From Thermohalobaculum sp039816045 (GTDB taxonomy: Bacteria > Pseudomonadota > Alphaproteobacteria > Rhodobacterales > Rhodobacteraceae): a stretch of DNA of 64,000 nt. Numbering within the stretch: position 1 is the stretch's first letter; each line of letters opens with the position of its first letter. Below, in pieces: positions 19,591 through 28,793 of the stretch. A program made the translations under genes and the position numbers. The notes under the pieces were generated by a model, which saw only the letters and a list, made by a program, of their open reading frames with translations, searched no databases and was not told the origin of the DNA. The stretch lies in NCBI GenBank assembly GCA_039816045.1, contig JBCBYB010000003.1, positions 62,001-126,000 of the forward strand. The letters run 5' to 3'.

Positions 19591-20288
19591 GGGTGCACGA
19601 GCTCCAATCCGTGAGAGATATAGAAACCGCGCGAGACCCGGGCGCTGCGGGCGGCAACCCAACCATCCAGCGCTTCCGAGGAGCGCACGCCCCCATGCAG
19701 ACGCCGCTCCCCAATCGGCTGGATCGCGGGCGAGCGGTCAGACCGGGGGAAGAGCTTGCCGGCGGTGTGCATCGCCGCCAGCAGCGGCGTGCGCGGTGCA
19801 AAAGTGAACACGACCGAGTGCCGGGTGCGCGCCGCCAATTGCCCGAGCGCACCGACGATGTCGCGCGGGCCGTAGTGAACCAGGCTGTCCATCGCCACCA
19901 CATGGTCGAAGGCCCCGAAGCCCGGATCGAGCATATCGCCCGTCTGCCAGGTGATCCGCGCCCGCAGTTCCGCCGGCGTGCGCTCGGCGGCCACCGAGAG
20001 CAGCGAGCCGGCGACATCCACCGCGACCACCTCGGCGCCCCGCCGCGCGGCCTCAAGCGTCAGCGCCCCCGTGCCGCAGCCCGCATCAAGCAGGCGCCGT
20101 CCGGAGAGGTCCTCAGGCAGCCAGGACAGCAACGTCTCCCGCATCTCCGTGCGCCCGGCCCGCACGGTCTCGCGGATGCGAGACACCGGCGCGTCCGAGG
20201 TCAGCCGGGCCCAGGTCTCCGACGCGGTCCGGTCGAAGTAGTCCCGCAGACGCTCCCGCTGCTGGGCGTATGTCGTGGTCTCGGCCAT
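19587..20288 (-). CDS. bchM: Mg-protoporphyrin IX methyltransferase
   Basis: This 233-residue SAM-dependent enzyme methylates the ring-C propionate of Mg-protoporphyrin IX. The SAM motif GRRLLDAGCGTGALTLEAAR is near residue 65, and AFDHVVAMDSLVHYGPRDIV follows. The N-terminal QQRERLRDYFDRTASETWARL is typical of BchM. The ATG at 20288 overlaps the bchL stop (ATGA); a TTG just upstream also exists. It sits between bchL and lhaA in the superoperon. Confidence 0.95.
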   Translation of the reverse strand: MAETTTYAQQRERLRDYFDRTASETWARLTSDAPVSRIRETVRAGRTEMRETLLSWLPEDLSGRRLLDAGCGTGALTLEAARRGAEVVAVDVAGSLLSVAAERTPAELRARITWQTGDMLDPGFGAFDHVVAMDSLVHYGPRDIVGALGQLAARTRHSVVFTFAPRTPLLAAMHTAGKLFPRSDRSPAIQPIGERRLHGGVRSSEALDGWVAARSARVSRGFYISHGLELVHP

Positions 20289-21196
20289 CAATCGAACCCC
20301 AGAAGCTCAAAGATCTCACGGTCGGGCAGCGGCTCGGGGGCCATCGGGTCGGTGCCGGCCCAAAGCGTCTCGGCGAGGCGCACATATTCCTTCTGGACCG
20401 CAACCACCTCGTCGCTTTGCTCCATCTCGAAGAGCGTGCATTTCTTGAGCCGCGAGCGGCGGAGCGCGTCGAGATCCGGCAGATGCGCCAACCGCTTGAA
20501 ACCCACGGTTCCGCAATAGCGGTCGACCTCATCGGTCTCGCGCGAGCGGTTGGCGACACAGCCCGCAAGGCGCACGGCATAGTTTGCCGATTTCGCCTGC
20601 ACGGCTGCCACAATCCGGTTCATGGCGTAGATCGAGTCGAAATCGTTGGCCGTCACCACGATCGCCCGCTCAGCGTGCTGGAGGGGGGCCGCGAACCCGC
20701 CACAGACCACATCTCCGAGCACGTCGAAGATCACCACATCGGTGTCCTCGAGCAGGTGGTGCTCCTTCAGGAGCCGCACCGTCTGGCCGACGACATAGCC
20801 GCCGCAGCCCGTGCCCGCCGGTGGCCCGCCCGCTTCGACACACATGACGCCGTTGTAGCCCTCATAGACAAAGTCCTCGGGCTGCAGCTCCTCGGAGTGG
20901 AAGTCCACCTCCGCCAAGCTGTCGATCACCGTCGGCACAAGGCACTTGGTGAGCGTAAAGGTGCTGTCGTGCTTAGGATCGCAGCCGATCTGCAGCACCC
21001 GCTTGCCGAGTTTGGAGAACGCGACCGAGAGGTTCGACGAGGTCGTCGACTTACCGATCCCGCCCTTGCCATAGACCGCAAAGACCTTCGCGCCCTCGAT
21101 CTTGCAGGAGGGGTCTTGGTGCACCTGGACACTGCCCTCACCGTCCTTTCGGGGGGTGCGGCGCGGCAGGCTCGGTGGTGTCTCAAGCGGGGCCAT
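20288..21196 (-). CDS. bchL: Protochlorophyllide reductase (dark) ATP-binding subunit
   Basis: This 302-residue NifH-like protein is the electron-donor homodimer of the light-independent protochlorophyllide reductase. The P-loop is VYGKGGIGKSTTSSNLSV; the Fe-S ligating cysteines are in GTGCGGYVVG and FDVLGDVVCGGFAAPLQHAE. Oxygen sensitivity of this cluster contrasts with the oxygen requirement of AcsF in the same operon. The ATG at 21196 was chosen; the frame is open further upstream, but that part overlaps bchH and is not family-like. bchH ends 13 bp upstream. Confidence 0.97.
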   Translation of the reverse strand: MAPLETPPSLPRRTPRKDGEGSVQVHQDPSCKIEGAKVFAVYGKGGIGKSTTSSNLSVAFSKLGKRVLQIGCDPKHDSTFTLTKCLVPTVIDSLAEVDFHSEELQPEDFVYEGYNGVMCVEAGGPPAGTGCGGYVVGQTVRLLKEHHLLEDTDVVIFDVLGDVVCGGFAAPLQHAERAIVVTANDFDSIYAMNRIVAAVQAKSANYAVRLAGCVANRSRETDEVDRYCGTVGFKRLAHLPDLDALRRSRLKKCTLFEMEQSDEVVAVQKEYVRLAETLWAGTDPMAPEPLPDREIFELLGFD

Positions 21197-21209
21197 ATCG
21201 GTCCTTTCC

Positions 21210-24200
21210 TCAGGCTGTCGCGGCGACGGGGTCGATGCCCTCGAGCCGATCTTCGAGCTCCTCGCCAGCCGCCTCGAGGGCAGCCAACGTATCGGCATCG
21301 GGGGTCCAGTATTGGCGCTCATGCGCCTCGAGCAGTCGGTTGGCCATGCGCACCGAGGCGGCCGGGTTCAGCTGCCCCAGCCGGCGGCGCATCTCCTCGT
21401 CGAGCACGAAGGTCTCGGAGAGGCGCTGATAGACCCACGGATCCACGGCTCCCGTGGTGGCCGACCAGCCGACGGTGTTGGTGACCTGCGCCTCGATCTG
21501 ACGCACGCCCTCATGGCCGTGGGAGAGCATCCCCTCGAACCATTTCGGGTTCAGCGCACGGGTCCGGGTCTCGAGCGCCACCTGCTCGGCGAGGCTGCGC
21601 ACCTGGCCACCGCCACGCGTCTGATCGCCGATATAGACCGGGGCTGCATCGCCGCGCGCCCGCGTCACCGCCCGGGAAATGCCGCCGAGCGTGTCGAAGT
21701 AGTGATCCACTGTGGTGACGCCGAGCTCCACACTCTCGAGGTTCTGATAGGCCAGATCCACGCCGCCCAGGATCGAGCCGAGCAGTTCCCCTTGCGGCGC
21801 CGATTTGCCGTCACGCCCATAGGCAAAGCATTTCCGCCGCTCATAGCTGTCGGCGAGTTCATCCTCCTCACCCCAGCTTCCGGCATCGATCAGGTGGTTC
21901 ACGTTGGAGCCATAAGCCCCTTCGGCATTGGAGAAGACGCGAAGCGCCGCGGTGTCCATGTCGCAGCCATGCTTGGCCTGGTGGGCCAGCGCATTGGCGC
22001 GCACATGGTTCTGCGCAAGTGGTTCGTCGGCGGTGGCGGCAAGCCATGCGGCCTCTGCCAGCAGCTTGGTCTGGAGCGGCAGCAGATCGCGGAAAATGCC
22101 CGACAGGGTCATGACCGCGTCGATCCGGGGACGGCCGAGCTCCGCCAGCGGGATCAGCTCCGCCCCGCAAAGCCGCCCATAGCCGTCGAAACGAGGCCGC
22201 GCGCCAATCAGCGCCAGCGCCTGACCGATCGGCCCCCCCTCGCTTTTGAGGTTGTCCGTGCCCCACAGCACCAGCGCCACCGAGCGCGGCAGCTCGCCCA
22301 TGTCCGCCAAGTGGCGCGCCAACAGCCGCTCAGCCTGGGCCGCCCCGTCCTTGAGCGCAAACGCCGAAGGCATGCGGAACGGGTCGAAGCCGTGGAGATT
22401 GCGCCCCGTCGGCAGGATCTCAGGGCTGCGGATCAGGTCTCCGCCCGCCACGGGAGCCACAAAGCCCCCATCGAGCGCGTGGAGAAGTGCAGGCGTCTCC
22501 GCGTCTTGCGCGAGCATCTTCGCCGCATGCGCAAGCCGCTCGAACAGCCCCTCCTGGCCCGGCTCTGGATCAGCGATGCGACCGGCCGCGAGGGCCTGGA
22601 TCGCCTCAGGCGCCGGGGCCGCAATCCCTACCGCCTCGGCCGTGGCACCGGCCATCGCCGCAAGCGTGTCGGCTCGTTCCTCGACCGGCGGGGTGCGACC
22701 CAACACATGGAGCCCGTGCGGGATCAGCGTCTCCTCCAACTCCGCAACTTTGGCCCAAAGCGTCGGCACGGCCTGGTCGGGGGTGTCCCAGCGGGGCTCG
22801 GCATCCGCCAGATCGACTTCGGCCGCCTGCGCCTGGATCAACTCCGCAAGGCCTGCGCGTTCCTCTGCCGCCTCGGGCGCCGTGCCCCGCCAGCGCTCGA
22901 TCGAGGCCTTGAGATCCGCCAGCCCGCGGTAAAGCCCCGCCTGCGCCAAGGGCGGCGTCAGATGCGTGACCGTGGTCGCCGCCGCACGCCGCTTGGCCAA
23001 CGTCCCTTCAGACGGGTTGTTGGCGGCATAGAGATAGATGTTGGGCAGGTCTCCGATCAGCCGGTCCGGCCAGCACGCACCGCCAAGGCCCACCTGCTTG
23101 CCCGGCATGAACTCCAGCGCGCCGTGGGTGCCGAAATGCAGAACCGCATGGGCGGCGTAGTCCTCGGCGATCCAGCGGTAGAAGGCGCTGAAGGCATGGG
23201 TCGGCGCGAAGCCCTTCTCAAAGAGGAGGCGCATCGGGTCGCCCTCATAACCGAATGCGGGCTGGACACCGACAAAGACTGAGCCGAGCTGGCGCCCAAG
23301 CACATAGACCTCACGCCCATTCGACTGATGCCGGCCCGGAGCGGGGCCCCATTGCGCCTCGATCTCCGAGAGCCAGGGCGTCTCACGCACCAGGGTGTCG
23401 GCGGGGACGCGGGCGGCGACATTGGCCTCCTGCCCGTGCTCGGCGGCGTTGCCCTCGAGAACCGCAGCGCGCAAGGCGTCCACGCTCTCCGGCAGATCGA
23501 CCGCGTAGCCCTCGGCCTTCATCGCGCCCAGCAGGTTGTAGAGGGACTGGAAGACGGACAAGTACGCCGCCGTGCCGATCGCTCCGGCGTTGGGTGGGAA
23601 GCCGTAGAGGATGATGGCAACGCGCCGTTCCGCCCGCTCGGACCGCCGGAGCGCCACGATCCGCGAGAGACGCTCCGCCAAACGCTCGACCCGGTCTGGA
23701 GCAGGCATCATCCGGCTGCCAGCGGCGCCATCGGTCGGCTCACTCGCCCGTCCGCCGAAGACCATGGGGCCGGTGGCGCCGTCGATCTCCGGGATCGCGA
23801 CCATCATGGTGGCCTCGACCGGGGAGAGACCGGACGCCGACCGCTCCCAAGCCTCAAGGGATTGGAACTCCAGCGCATGGGCGGCCAGATAGGGGACATC
23901 GAGGGCGGCCAGCGTCTCGCCCGCAGCCTTGGCATCGTTGTAGGCTGGCCCGCCCACCAGGCTGAACCCCGTCAGCGAAAGCACCGCATCCACCGTCGCG
24001 CGGCCGTCCTGTTGGAAGAACGCCTCGATCGCCGGACGTGCATCGAGCCCGGAGGCAAACGCCGGCACCACTTCGAACCCGCGCGCCTCGAGGGCCCCAA
24101 TCATGGCGTCGTAATGGGCGGTGTCTCCCGCCAGCAGATAGGAGCGCATGAGCAGCAAACCGATCCGCCCACTGCGCTGAGACGGGCGCGGAAGATCGCC

Positions 24201-24887
24201 TGCGGCTTCAGAGAACCGGCCCGGCAGGCGCGGGTGGTAGACGCCGGTTTCGGGGTAATCCACGGGCGCAGCCGGGGAAAGTGTCCCGCGATAGACGGCG
24301 CGCGGCCCGGAGGCGTAGCGGTCGACCAGGAAGGCGACGAGCCCCTCGATGTTCTCATCCGACCCCGAAAGCCAGTATTGCATCGCCAGGAAGTACGCGC
24401 GCAGATCCTGTGCCTTGCCGGGGATGAAGCGCAGGAGCTTCGGCAGGCGACGGAGCATCTTCATCTGGCCTGCGCCGGAGCTCGCACTCTCGCCAGGCTT
24501 CGGCTTACCGCGGAGACGCTTCAGCCAGGCGCGGAGCCCCGAGGCGGGCTTGTCCATGCGCAGATCGCCAAGGCGGGTCAGACGCGTCACCTCGGGGGCG
24601 GCAATGACGGCCGCGAGCGCGTCGCAGTCCTCTGCGCGGGCCTCGAGAGCGGGGAGGATCGCGCGGATCTGGTCCTCGAGGAACAACATCGCCGCCACGA
24701 TGATGTCGGCCTCGGCGATGTCCGCCTCAGCGGCTGCGAGCGCTGCCGGATCCTGCCCCCAATCCGCCGCCGCATGCAGCGTCAGCCGCAGCCCCGGGAT
24801 CTGCCGCCGCAAGGCCGCCTCGGCCCGCGCCACCGGACCGGCGAGGTGCCGGTCGAGGGTGACGATGACGACCCGTACGGGCGCCAT
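21210..24887 (-). CDS. bchH: Magnesium chelatase large subunit
   Basis: This protein of about 1,225 residues is the porphyrin-binding catalytic subunit that, with BchI and BchD, inserts Mg2+ into protoporphyrin IX. It begins MAPVRVVIVTLDRHL. Family segments include SLTGFSLVGGPAYNDA, AIILYGFPPNAGAIGTAAYL (here VAIILYGFPPNAGAIGTAA), VLHFGTHGALEFMPGKQVGL and AAYGSNVNHLIDAGSW-like GAYGSNVNHLIDAGSW. The frame is open well upstream, but the ATG at 24887 lies 7 bp after the bchB stop and gives the usual N-terminus. Length is normal to slightly long. Confidence 0.97.
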   Translation of the reverse strand: MAPVRVVIVTLDRHLAGPVARAEAALRRQIPGLRLTLHAAADWGQDPAALAAAEADIAEADIIVAAMLFLEDQIRAILPALEARAEDCDALAAVIAAPEVTRLTRLGDLRMDKPASGLRAWLKRLRGKPKPGESASSGAGQMKMLRRLPKLLRFIPGKAQDLRAYFLAMQYWLSGSDENIEGLVAFLVDRYASGPRAVYRGTLSPAAPVDYPETGVYHPRLPGRFSEAAGDLPRPSQRSGRIGLLLMRSYLLAGDTAHYDAMIGALEARGFEVVPAFASGLDARPAIEAFFQQDGRATVDAVLSLTGFSLVGGPAYNDAKAAGETLAALDVPYLAAHALEFQSLEAWERSASGLSPVEATMMVAIPEIDGATGPMVFGGRASEPTDGAAGSRMMPAPDRVERLAERLSRIVALRRSERAERRVAIILYGFPPNAGAIGTAAYLSVFQSLYNLLGAMKAEGYAVDLPESVDALRAAVLEGNAAEHGQEANVAARVPADTLVRETPWLSEIEAQWGPAPGRHQSNGREVYVLGRQLGSVFVGVQPAFGYEGDPMRLLFEKGFAPTHAFSAFYRWIAEDYAAHAVLHFGTHGALEFMPGKQVGLGGACWPDRLIGDLPNIYLYAANNPSEGTLAKRRAAATTVTHLTPPLAQAGLYRGLADLKASIERWRGTAPEAAEERAGLAELIQAQAAEVDLADAEPRWDTPDQAVPTLWAKVAELEETLIPHGLHVLGRTPPVEERADTLAAMAGATAEAVGIAAPAPEAIQALAAGRIADPEPGQEGLFERLAHAAKMLAQDAETPALLHALDGGFVAPVAGGDLIRSPEILPTGRNLHGFDPFRMPSAFALKDGAAQAERLLARHLADMGELPRSVALVLWGTDNLKSEGGPIGQALALIGARPRFDGYGRLCGAELIPLAELGRPRIDAVMTLSGIFRDLLPLQTKLLAEAAWLAATADEPLAQNHVRANALAHQAKHGCDMDTAALRVFSNAEGAYGSNVNHLIDAGSWGEEDELADSYERRKCFAYGRDGKSAPQGELLGSILGGVDLAYQNLESVELGVTTVDHYFDTLGGISRAVTRARGDAAPVYIGDQTRGGGQVRSLAEQVALETRTRALNPKWFEGMLSHGHEGVRQIEAQVTNTVGWSATTGAVDPWVYQRLSETFVLDEEMRRRLGQLNPAASVRMANRLLEAHERQYWTPDADTLAALEAAGEELEDRLEGIDPVAATA

Positions 24888-24894
24888 TGCCGGG

Positions 24895-26505
24895 TCAGCG
24901 GGCGAAATGCGCTTTGGCATCGTAAAGGGTCTCGACAGTGATGGTGGCAACGCCGCGTTCCGCGGCGAAGCGTTCGGTGTTGCGGCGCGCTTTGCCGCGG
25001 ACGAAGAACGGGATCTTGCGGAGCTCGCTCTCGGCCTCGAGGGCCCAGATCGGCGCGCCGGAGGGTTCGGCCGGCGGGGCCTCTGCAGCTGCGACGGGCG
25101 CAGGTGTTGCTTCAACCCCGGTCTCGGGGGACGTCGAGCCCCCCTCGCCCGCGGCCGGCTGGTGCCGTCCGGGGCCTGGCTCGGCCGGCGCCGCCCCATG
25201 GAGATGGCTGGGCCCGGCCCGGTCGTGGAACTCGAAATCGTCCCGGAACATGGCCAGGAGGTGTTCTTCGAGCCCCATCACCAGCGGATGCACCCAAGTG
25301 TCGAAGAGCACATTCGCTCCTTCGAAGCCCATTTGCGGCGAGTACCGGGCGGGGAAATCCTGCACATGCACCGGCGCCGAGATCACGGCACACGGTATGC
25401 CGAGACGCTTGCCGATATGGCGCTCCATCTGGGTTCCCAGGATCAGCTCAGGTGCTGCTTCGGCGATCGCGGCCTCGACCTCCAGATAATCGTCCGTGAC
25501 CAGCGCCTCGAGGCCGAACTCCTTGGCCCCCGCCCTCAGATCGCGTGCAAAGACCCGATCATAGGAGCCAAGCCCGACAACCTCGAAGCCGAACTCATCC
25601 CGCGCCACCCGCGCCGCCGCCAGCGCATGGGTGACATCGCCGTAGACGAAGACCCGCTTGCCGGTCAGGTAGGTGCTGTCGACCGAGGCCGACCACCAGG
25701 GCTGGCGCTGGCCATCTGCGGTCAGCGCCGGGGCCGGATCGACACCGGCCAACGCCGCAACCTCCTCGACAAAGGCGCGCGTCGCATGGGTTCCGATCGG
25801 GATCGTCCGGGTGCGTGGCTGGCCATAGGTCCGCTCGAGCCAACGGGCCGCCGTGTCCGCCGTCTCCGGGTAGAGCACCACGTTGAAATCCGCCGCAGCC
25901 AGCCGAGCGATGTCCGCCGGGCGCGCCCCGAGCGGGGCGGTGACATTCACACGGATCCCGAGCAGCCCCAGCAACTTGGTGATCTCAGCCACATCATCGC
26001 GGTGGCGAAAGCCGAGCGCCGTCGGCCCAAGGATATTGCACGACGGCCCCTCCGCGCGATCCACCGGCCCCGCCAGAGACCGGACGATGCGATAGAAGGT
26101 CTCCGCCGCCCCCCAGCTCTCCTTCTTCTGGTAGGAGGGCAGCTCGAGCGGGATCACCGGCACCGGCAGTCCCATGGATGCCGCGAGCCCGCCGGGGTCG
26201 TCCTGGATCAGCTCCGCCGTGCAAGAGGCGCCGACGATCATCGCCTCGGGCCGGAACCGCGCATGCGCCTCCGCACAGGCGCGCTTGAAGATCCCCGCAG
26301 TGTCCGAGCCGAGGTCGCGCGCCTGAAAGGTGGTGTAGGTCACCGGAGGGCGCTGTCCGCGCCGCTCAATCATGGTGAAGAGCAGATCCGCATAGGTGTC
26401 GCCTTGCGGCGCGTGCAGCACATAGTGCAGCCCCTCCATGCCGGTGGCGACACGCATGGCGCCGACATGCGGCGGTCCCTCATAGGTCCAGACGGTTAGC
26501 TTCAT
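24895..26505 (-). CDS. bchB: Protochlorophyllide reductase (dark) subunit B
   Basis: This 536-residue subunit of the light-independent protochlorophyllide reductase begins MKLTVWTYEGPPHVGAMRVA; VGASCTAELIQDDPGGLA, GPTALGFRHRDDVAEITKLL and the later PCAVISAPVHVQDFP are family-typical. The C-terminal reductase domain (RKIPFFVRGKARRNTERFA) is joined by a Pro/Ala/Gly-rich linker of about 60 residues that contains the 52-bp repeat at 25119-25170. It follows bchN with an ATGA overlap. With BchN it forms the heterotetramer that holds the catalytic 4Fe-4S cluster. Confidence 0.97.
   Translation of the reverse strand: MKLTVWTYEGPPHVGAMRVATGMEGLHYVLHAPQGDTYADLLFTMIERRGQRPPVTYTTFQARDLGSDTAGIFKRACAEAHARFRPEAMIVGASCTAELIQDDPGGLAASMGLPVPVIPLELPSYQKKESWGAAETFYRIVRSLAGPVDRAEGPSCNILGPTALGFRHRDDVAEITKLLGLLGIRVNVTAPLGARPADIARLAAADFNVVLYPETADTAARWLERTYGQPRTRTIPIGTHATRAFVEEVAALAGVDPAPALTADGQRQPWWSASVDSTYLTGKRVFVYGDVTHALAAARVARDEFGFEVVGLGSYDRVFARDLRAGAKEFGLEALVTDDYLEVEAAIAEAAPELILGTQMERHIGKRLGIPCAVISAPVHVQDFPARYSPQMGFEGANVLFDTWVHPLVMGLEEHLLAMFRDDFEFHDRAGPSHLHGAAPAEPGPGRHQPAAGEGGSTSPETGVEATPAPVAAAEAPPAEPSGAPIWALEAESELRKIPFFVRGKARRNTERFAAERGVATITVETLYDAKAHFAR
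25119..25170 (-). repeat. 52-bp repeat, arm A (in bchB linker)
   Basis: This GC-rich stretch matches the reverse complement of 26551-26602 at 45 of 52 positions by my hand alignment, including an uninterrupted run of about 20 bp centred on GTCGAGCCCCCCTCGCCCG. It encodes part of the low-complexity linker of BchB, so the gene tolerates it. Its partner is in the bchN tail in the opposite orientation. Confidence 0.8.
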
Positions 26506-27902
26506 GCGGCCCCCTCCGGCACCCCTGGCGCCTCGGGTGCAACTGGGCCTGGCCGGCGCCCGCCGGCCACGGGCGAGGGGGGCTCGACGCCCCCTGAGGC
26601 CGGGCGGTTCCCAGCGGGTTGAGCCCCTGCCGCGCCGAGGCCTGAGAGCTTTCCGCGGCGAACCCCAGGGCGGGCAAAGAGCGCGGCGAGATCGCCCGCC
26701 TGCTCATAGCCATGGATCGGCGAGAAGACGAGCTCGATCGCCCATTTCGTGGTGAGCCCCTCAGCCTCCAGCGGATTGGCGAGACCAAGACCACAAACCG
26801 TCAGATCCGGTCGTTCCTCTCGCACCCGGGCAAGCTGCAGATCCACATCCTGCCCTTCGGCCAGACGCACCTTGGCAGGCAGCCTGGCAAGCTCGGCCGC
26901 CATATGCGCCCGGTGAAGATAGGGAACGCCGATCTCCACCGGCTCTGCCCCGCATTCCTCGAACAGGAACCGCGCGAGCGGGATTTCGAGCTGGCTGTCC
27001 GGCATGAAAAACACCCGCTGGCCGCAAAGGCGCTCCCGACTCGCAGCGACCGCTTTCTCGGCCCGCGCGCGTCCAGGCGCTGTGACCGCCTCGAACCGCT
27101 CCTGCGGCACATCGAACGCCGTTGCCGCCACCTGAAGCCAATCCGTCGTTCCACGCGCGCCGAAGGGGAATGGCGCTGTCAGCACCTCCGCGCCGCGTGC
27201 GCGCAGCACCCGCGCTGTTTCGTTCAGGAATGGCTGCGCCATCAGAACCCGCGTCCCCGGGCCGACCGCAGGCATCGCATCCGAGCGCCGCGCCGGCAGG
27301 AAGGCGGCCGTGATCCCAAGCCCCTCGAAGAGCCGGGCGAACTGATCCTCCACCACATCCGGCAGCGCGCCCGCAACCAACAGCCCCGGCTGATCGGTCG
27401 CCGGAAGCCCAGGCACCAGGCTCGCAAGGCAGGCGTCCTCGCCTTCGGTGAAGGTCGTCTCTATCCCCGAGCCGGAATAGTTCAGCACCCGGGTCTGCGG
27501 CGCATGGACGTCGTTCAGCCGCTCGGCGGCCCGGGAGAGATCGAGCTTGATCACCTCCGAGGGACAAGACCCCACCAGGAACAGCGTGCGGATATCGGGC
27601 CTGCGCGCGAGGAGCCGGTCGACCACCGCGTCGAGCTCCGCATGGGCATCGGTCATGCCCGCGAGGTCCTTCTCCTCCATGATCGCGGTGGCAAAGCGCG
27701 GCTCGGCGAAGATCATCACCCCCGCCGCCGATTGCAGCAGATGCGCACAAGTGCGGCTGCCGACCACGAGGAAAAAGGCATCTTGGATCTTGCGGTGCAG
27801 CCAGATGATGCCGGTCAGCCCGCAGAACACCTCATGCTGGCCGCGCTGACGCAGCACGGGCGCTTCGGCACATCCGCCAGAGATTGAGACCGCGTCGCTC
27901 AT
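26502..27902 (-). CDS. bchN: Protochlorophyllide reductase (dark) subunit N
   Basis: This 466-residue subunit carries conserved Fe-S cysteines in the N-terminal part (ISGGCAEAPV, HEVFCGLTG, GSRTCAHLLQSAAG) and family segments such as LFLVGSCPSEVIKLDL and FFMPDSQLEIPLARFL. BchN supplies cysteines to the cluster it shares with BchB. The protein is about 40 residues longer than the usual BchN: the extra C-terminal tail (about residues 425-466) is Gly/Pro/Ala-rich and holds repeat arm B. It overlaps bchF and bchB by 4 bp each. Confidence 0.97.
   Translation of the reverse strand: MSDAVSISGGCAEAPVLRQRGQHEVFCGLTGIIWLHRKIQDAFFLVVGSRTCAHLLQSAAGVMIFAEPRFATAIMEEKDLAGMTDAHAELDAVVDRLLARRPDIRTLFLVGSCPSEVIKLDLSRAAERLNDVHAPQTRVLNYSGSGIETTFTEGEDACLASLVPGLPATDQPGLLVAGALPDVVEDQFARLFEGLGITAAFLPARRSDAMPAVGPGTRVLMAQPFLNETARVLRARGAEVLTAPFPFGARGTTDWLQVAATAFDVPQERFEAVTAPGRARAEKAVAASRERLCGQRVFFMPDSQLEIPLARFLFEECGAEPVEIGVPYLHRAHMAAELARLPAKVRLAEGQDVDLQLARVREERPDLTVCGLGLANPLEAEGLTTKWAIELVFSPIHGYEQAGDLAALFARPGVRRGKLSGLGAAGAQPAGNRPASGGVEPPSPVAGGRRPGPVAPEAPGVPEGAA
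26551..26602 (+). repeat. 52-bp repeat, arm B (in bchN tail)
   Basis: This is the inverted partner of 25119-25170. It codes for part of the additional C-terminal tail of BchN (around GGVEPPSPVAGG). Both arms are read through in frame as low-complexity sequence, so the element behaves like a small GC-rich insertion permitted at flexible protein ends. Confidence 0.8.
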
Positions 27903-28405
27903 GCCGCCACCTCACCCGACGCGATTGCCGGACCCTGGAGACGCGCCGCGCGCAGCTTCAAAAGGAACTGCGCGGCGTTCACCACATAGGCTGCATAGGC
28001 CGCCAACGCGATCGCCATCTGACCCTCAGGCCCGAGCCAGCCGCTGAAGAGCGCCACCAGATAAGCCGTGTGCAAAGCAATCACGCCGAAGCTGACCACA
28101 TCCTCCCAGAAAAAAGCCGGCGCCAGGAGATACTGCCCGAAGACAACCTTCTCCCAGATCGCACCGGTCACCATGATCACGTAGAGAACGAATGTCTTGA
28201 GGACGATCGACACCGTCGCCACGAACAGACCCTCGCCTGTCCAGAGATAGCGCACCACAAGGGCAAGGCTGACCAGGAACACGAGGAACTGCAGCGGTGC
28301 GAGCACGCCCTGCACGGTCGTCCATACCGTGGCATCACGGCGACGGCGCTCCGCTTCGGTATAGAGCGGGCGGTGCCGGCTCTGAACGGTGCCGGGGCGG
28401 GCCAT
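27899..28405 (-). CDS. bchF: 2-vinyl bacteriochlorophyllide hydratase
   Basis: This 168-residue membrane protein hydrates the 3-vinyl group of (bacterio)chlorophyllide to 3-hydroxyethyl. It has four hydrophobic segments; the family features YTEAERRRRDATVWTTVQGV, WEKVVFGQYLLAPAFFWEDV and VSFGVIALHTAYLVAL are clear. It heads the minus-strand superoperon running to hemA and is followed by bchN with a 4-bp overlap. A TGT-N12-ACG palindrome lies about 60 bp upstream. Confidence 0.96.
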   Translation of the reverse strand: MARPGTVQSRHRPLYTEAERRRRDATVWTTVQGVLAPLQFLVFLVSLALVVRYLWTGEGLFVATVSIVLKTFVLYVIMVTGAIWEKVVFGQYLLAPAFFWEDVVSFGVIALHTAYLVALFSGWLGPEGQMAIALAAYAAYVVNAAQFLLKLRAARLQGPAIASGEVAA

Positions 28406-28467
28406 ATCGCCTCCCTACTCGCCTTTGTCCCTGAGTTTTGGAAAGCCTAGCGTGCCGCCGGAAGAAG

Positions 28468-28485
28468 TGTCAACTTTGATTTACG
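28468..28485 (-). promoter_or_regulatory. PpsR-type operator before bchF
   Basis: The sequence TGTCAACTTTGATTTACG fits TGT-N12-ACR with one arm imperfect. On the minus strand it contains TTGACA (28473-28468), which with TAGGCT 18 bp on could form a weak sigma70 promoter for bchF. PpsR/CrtJ binding to TGT-N12-ACA is established in Rhodobacter; occupancy here is inferred. Confidence 0.65.
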
Positions 28486-28675
28486 ATCCGAGAGTCCCAA
28501 TGGTCGGACGCCCAGGGCTGAAAACGCAATCGGCTTCCGAAATATGGAAAGCCAAGGGCGCAAAAACCGCTCATTCATGGCGACTCGTCGCGAATATGTC
28601 GCATCTACGACCCATCTGGCCTTGCTGGTCGGCACCGCAAGCGGGCGGACGGCGGCGGAACCGAGGGCAAACGGA

Positions 28676-28693
28676 CGTCAAGACAAATTGACA
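28676..28693 (+). promoter_or_regulatory. PpsR-type operator before ppaA
   Basis: CGTCAAGACAAATTGACA fits the operator pattern with one arm imperfect. It overlaps the putative -35 element of the ppaA promoter and lies about 100 bp before the ppaA start, so PpsR could repress ppaA. Confidence 0.65.
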
Positions 28694-28716
28694 TTGCCTC
28701 TCCCGGGTGGTTTGAT
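28688..28716 (+). promoter_or_regulatory. Putative sigma70 promoter of ppaA
   Basis: TTGACA at 28688-28693 and TTTGAT at 28711-28716 are separated by 17 bp. The -35 is a perfect match and the -10 matches 4 of 6. The start of ppaA lies about 77 bp downstream. Confidence 0.5.
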
Positions 28717-28793
28717 CTCCGAAGGGGTGCTGCGGCATCCGAGCTGGCGATGGCCGCTTTGGCGATGACGCCGGTGAAAGACGGCCGAAGGCT

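Larger units (their letters stand above)
28406..28793. promoter_or_regulatory. bchF-ppaA divergent control region
   Basis: This 388-bp stretch has no convincing gene. It separates the 16-kb bchF-to-hemA superoperon from the plus-strand ppaA. It holds two PpsR-type palindromes about 208 bp apart (28468 and 28676), each overlapping a TTGACA hexamer oriented towards its own gene. The spacing would allow looping between them, which is inference. Confidence 0.75.

Noticed and set aside
21102..23282. 726-codon plus-strand open frame
   Set aside because: Antisense to bchL and bchH; composition is typical of shadow frames.
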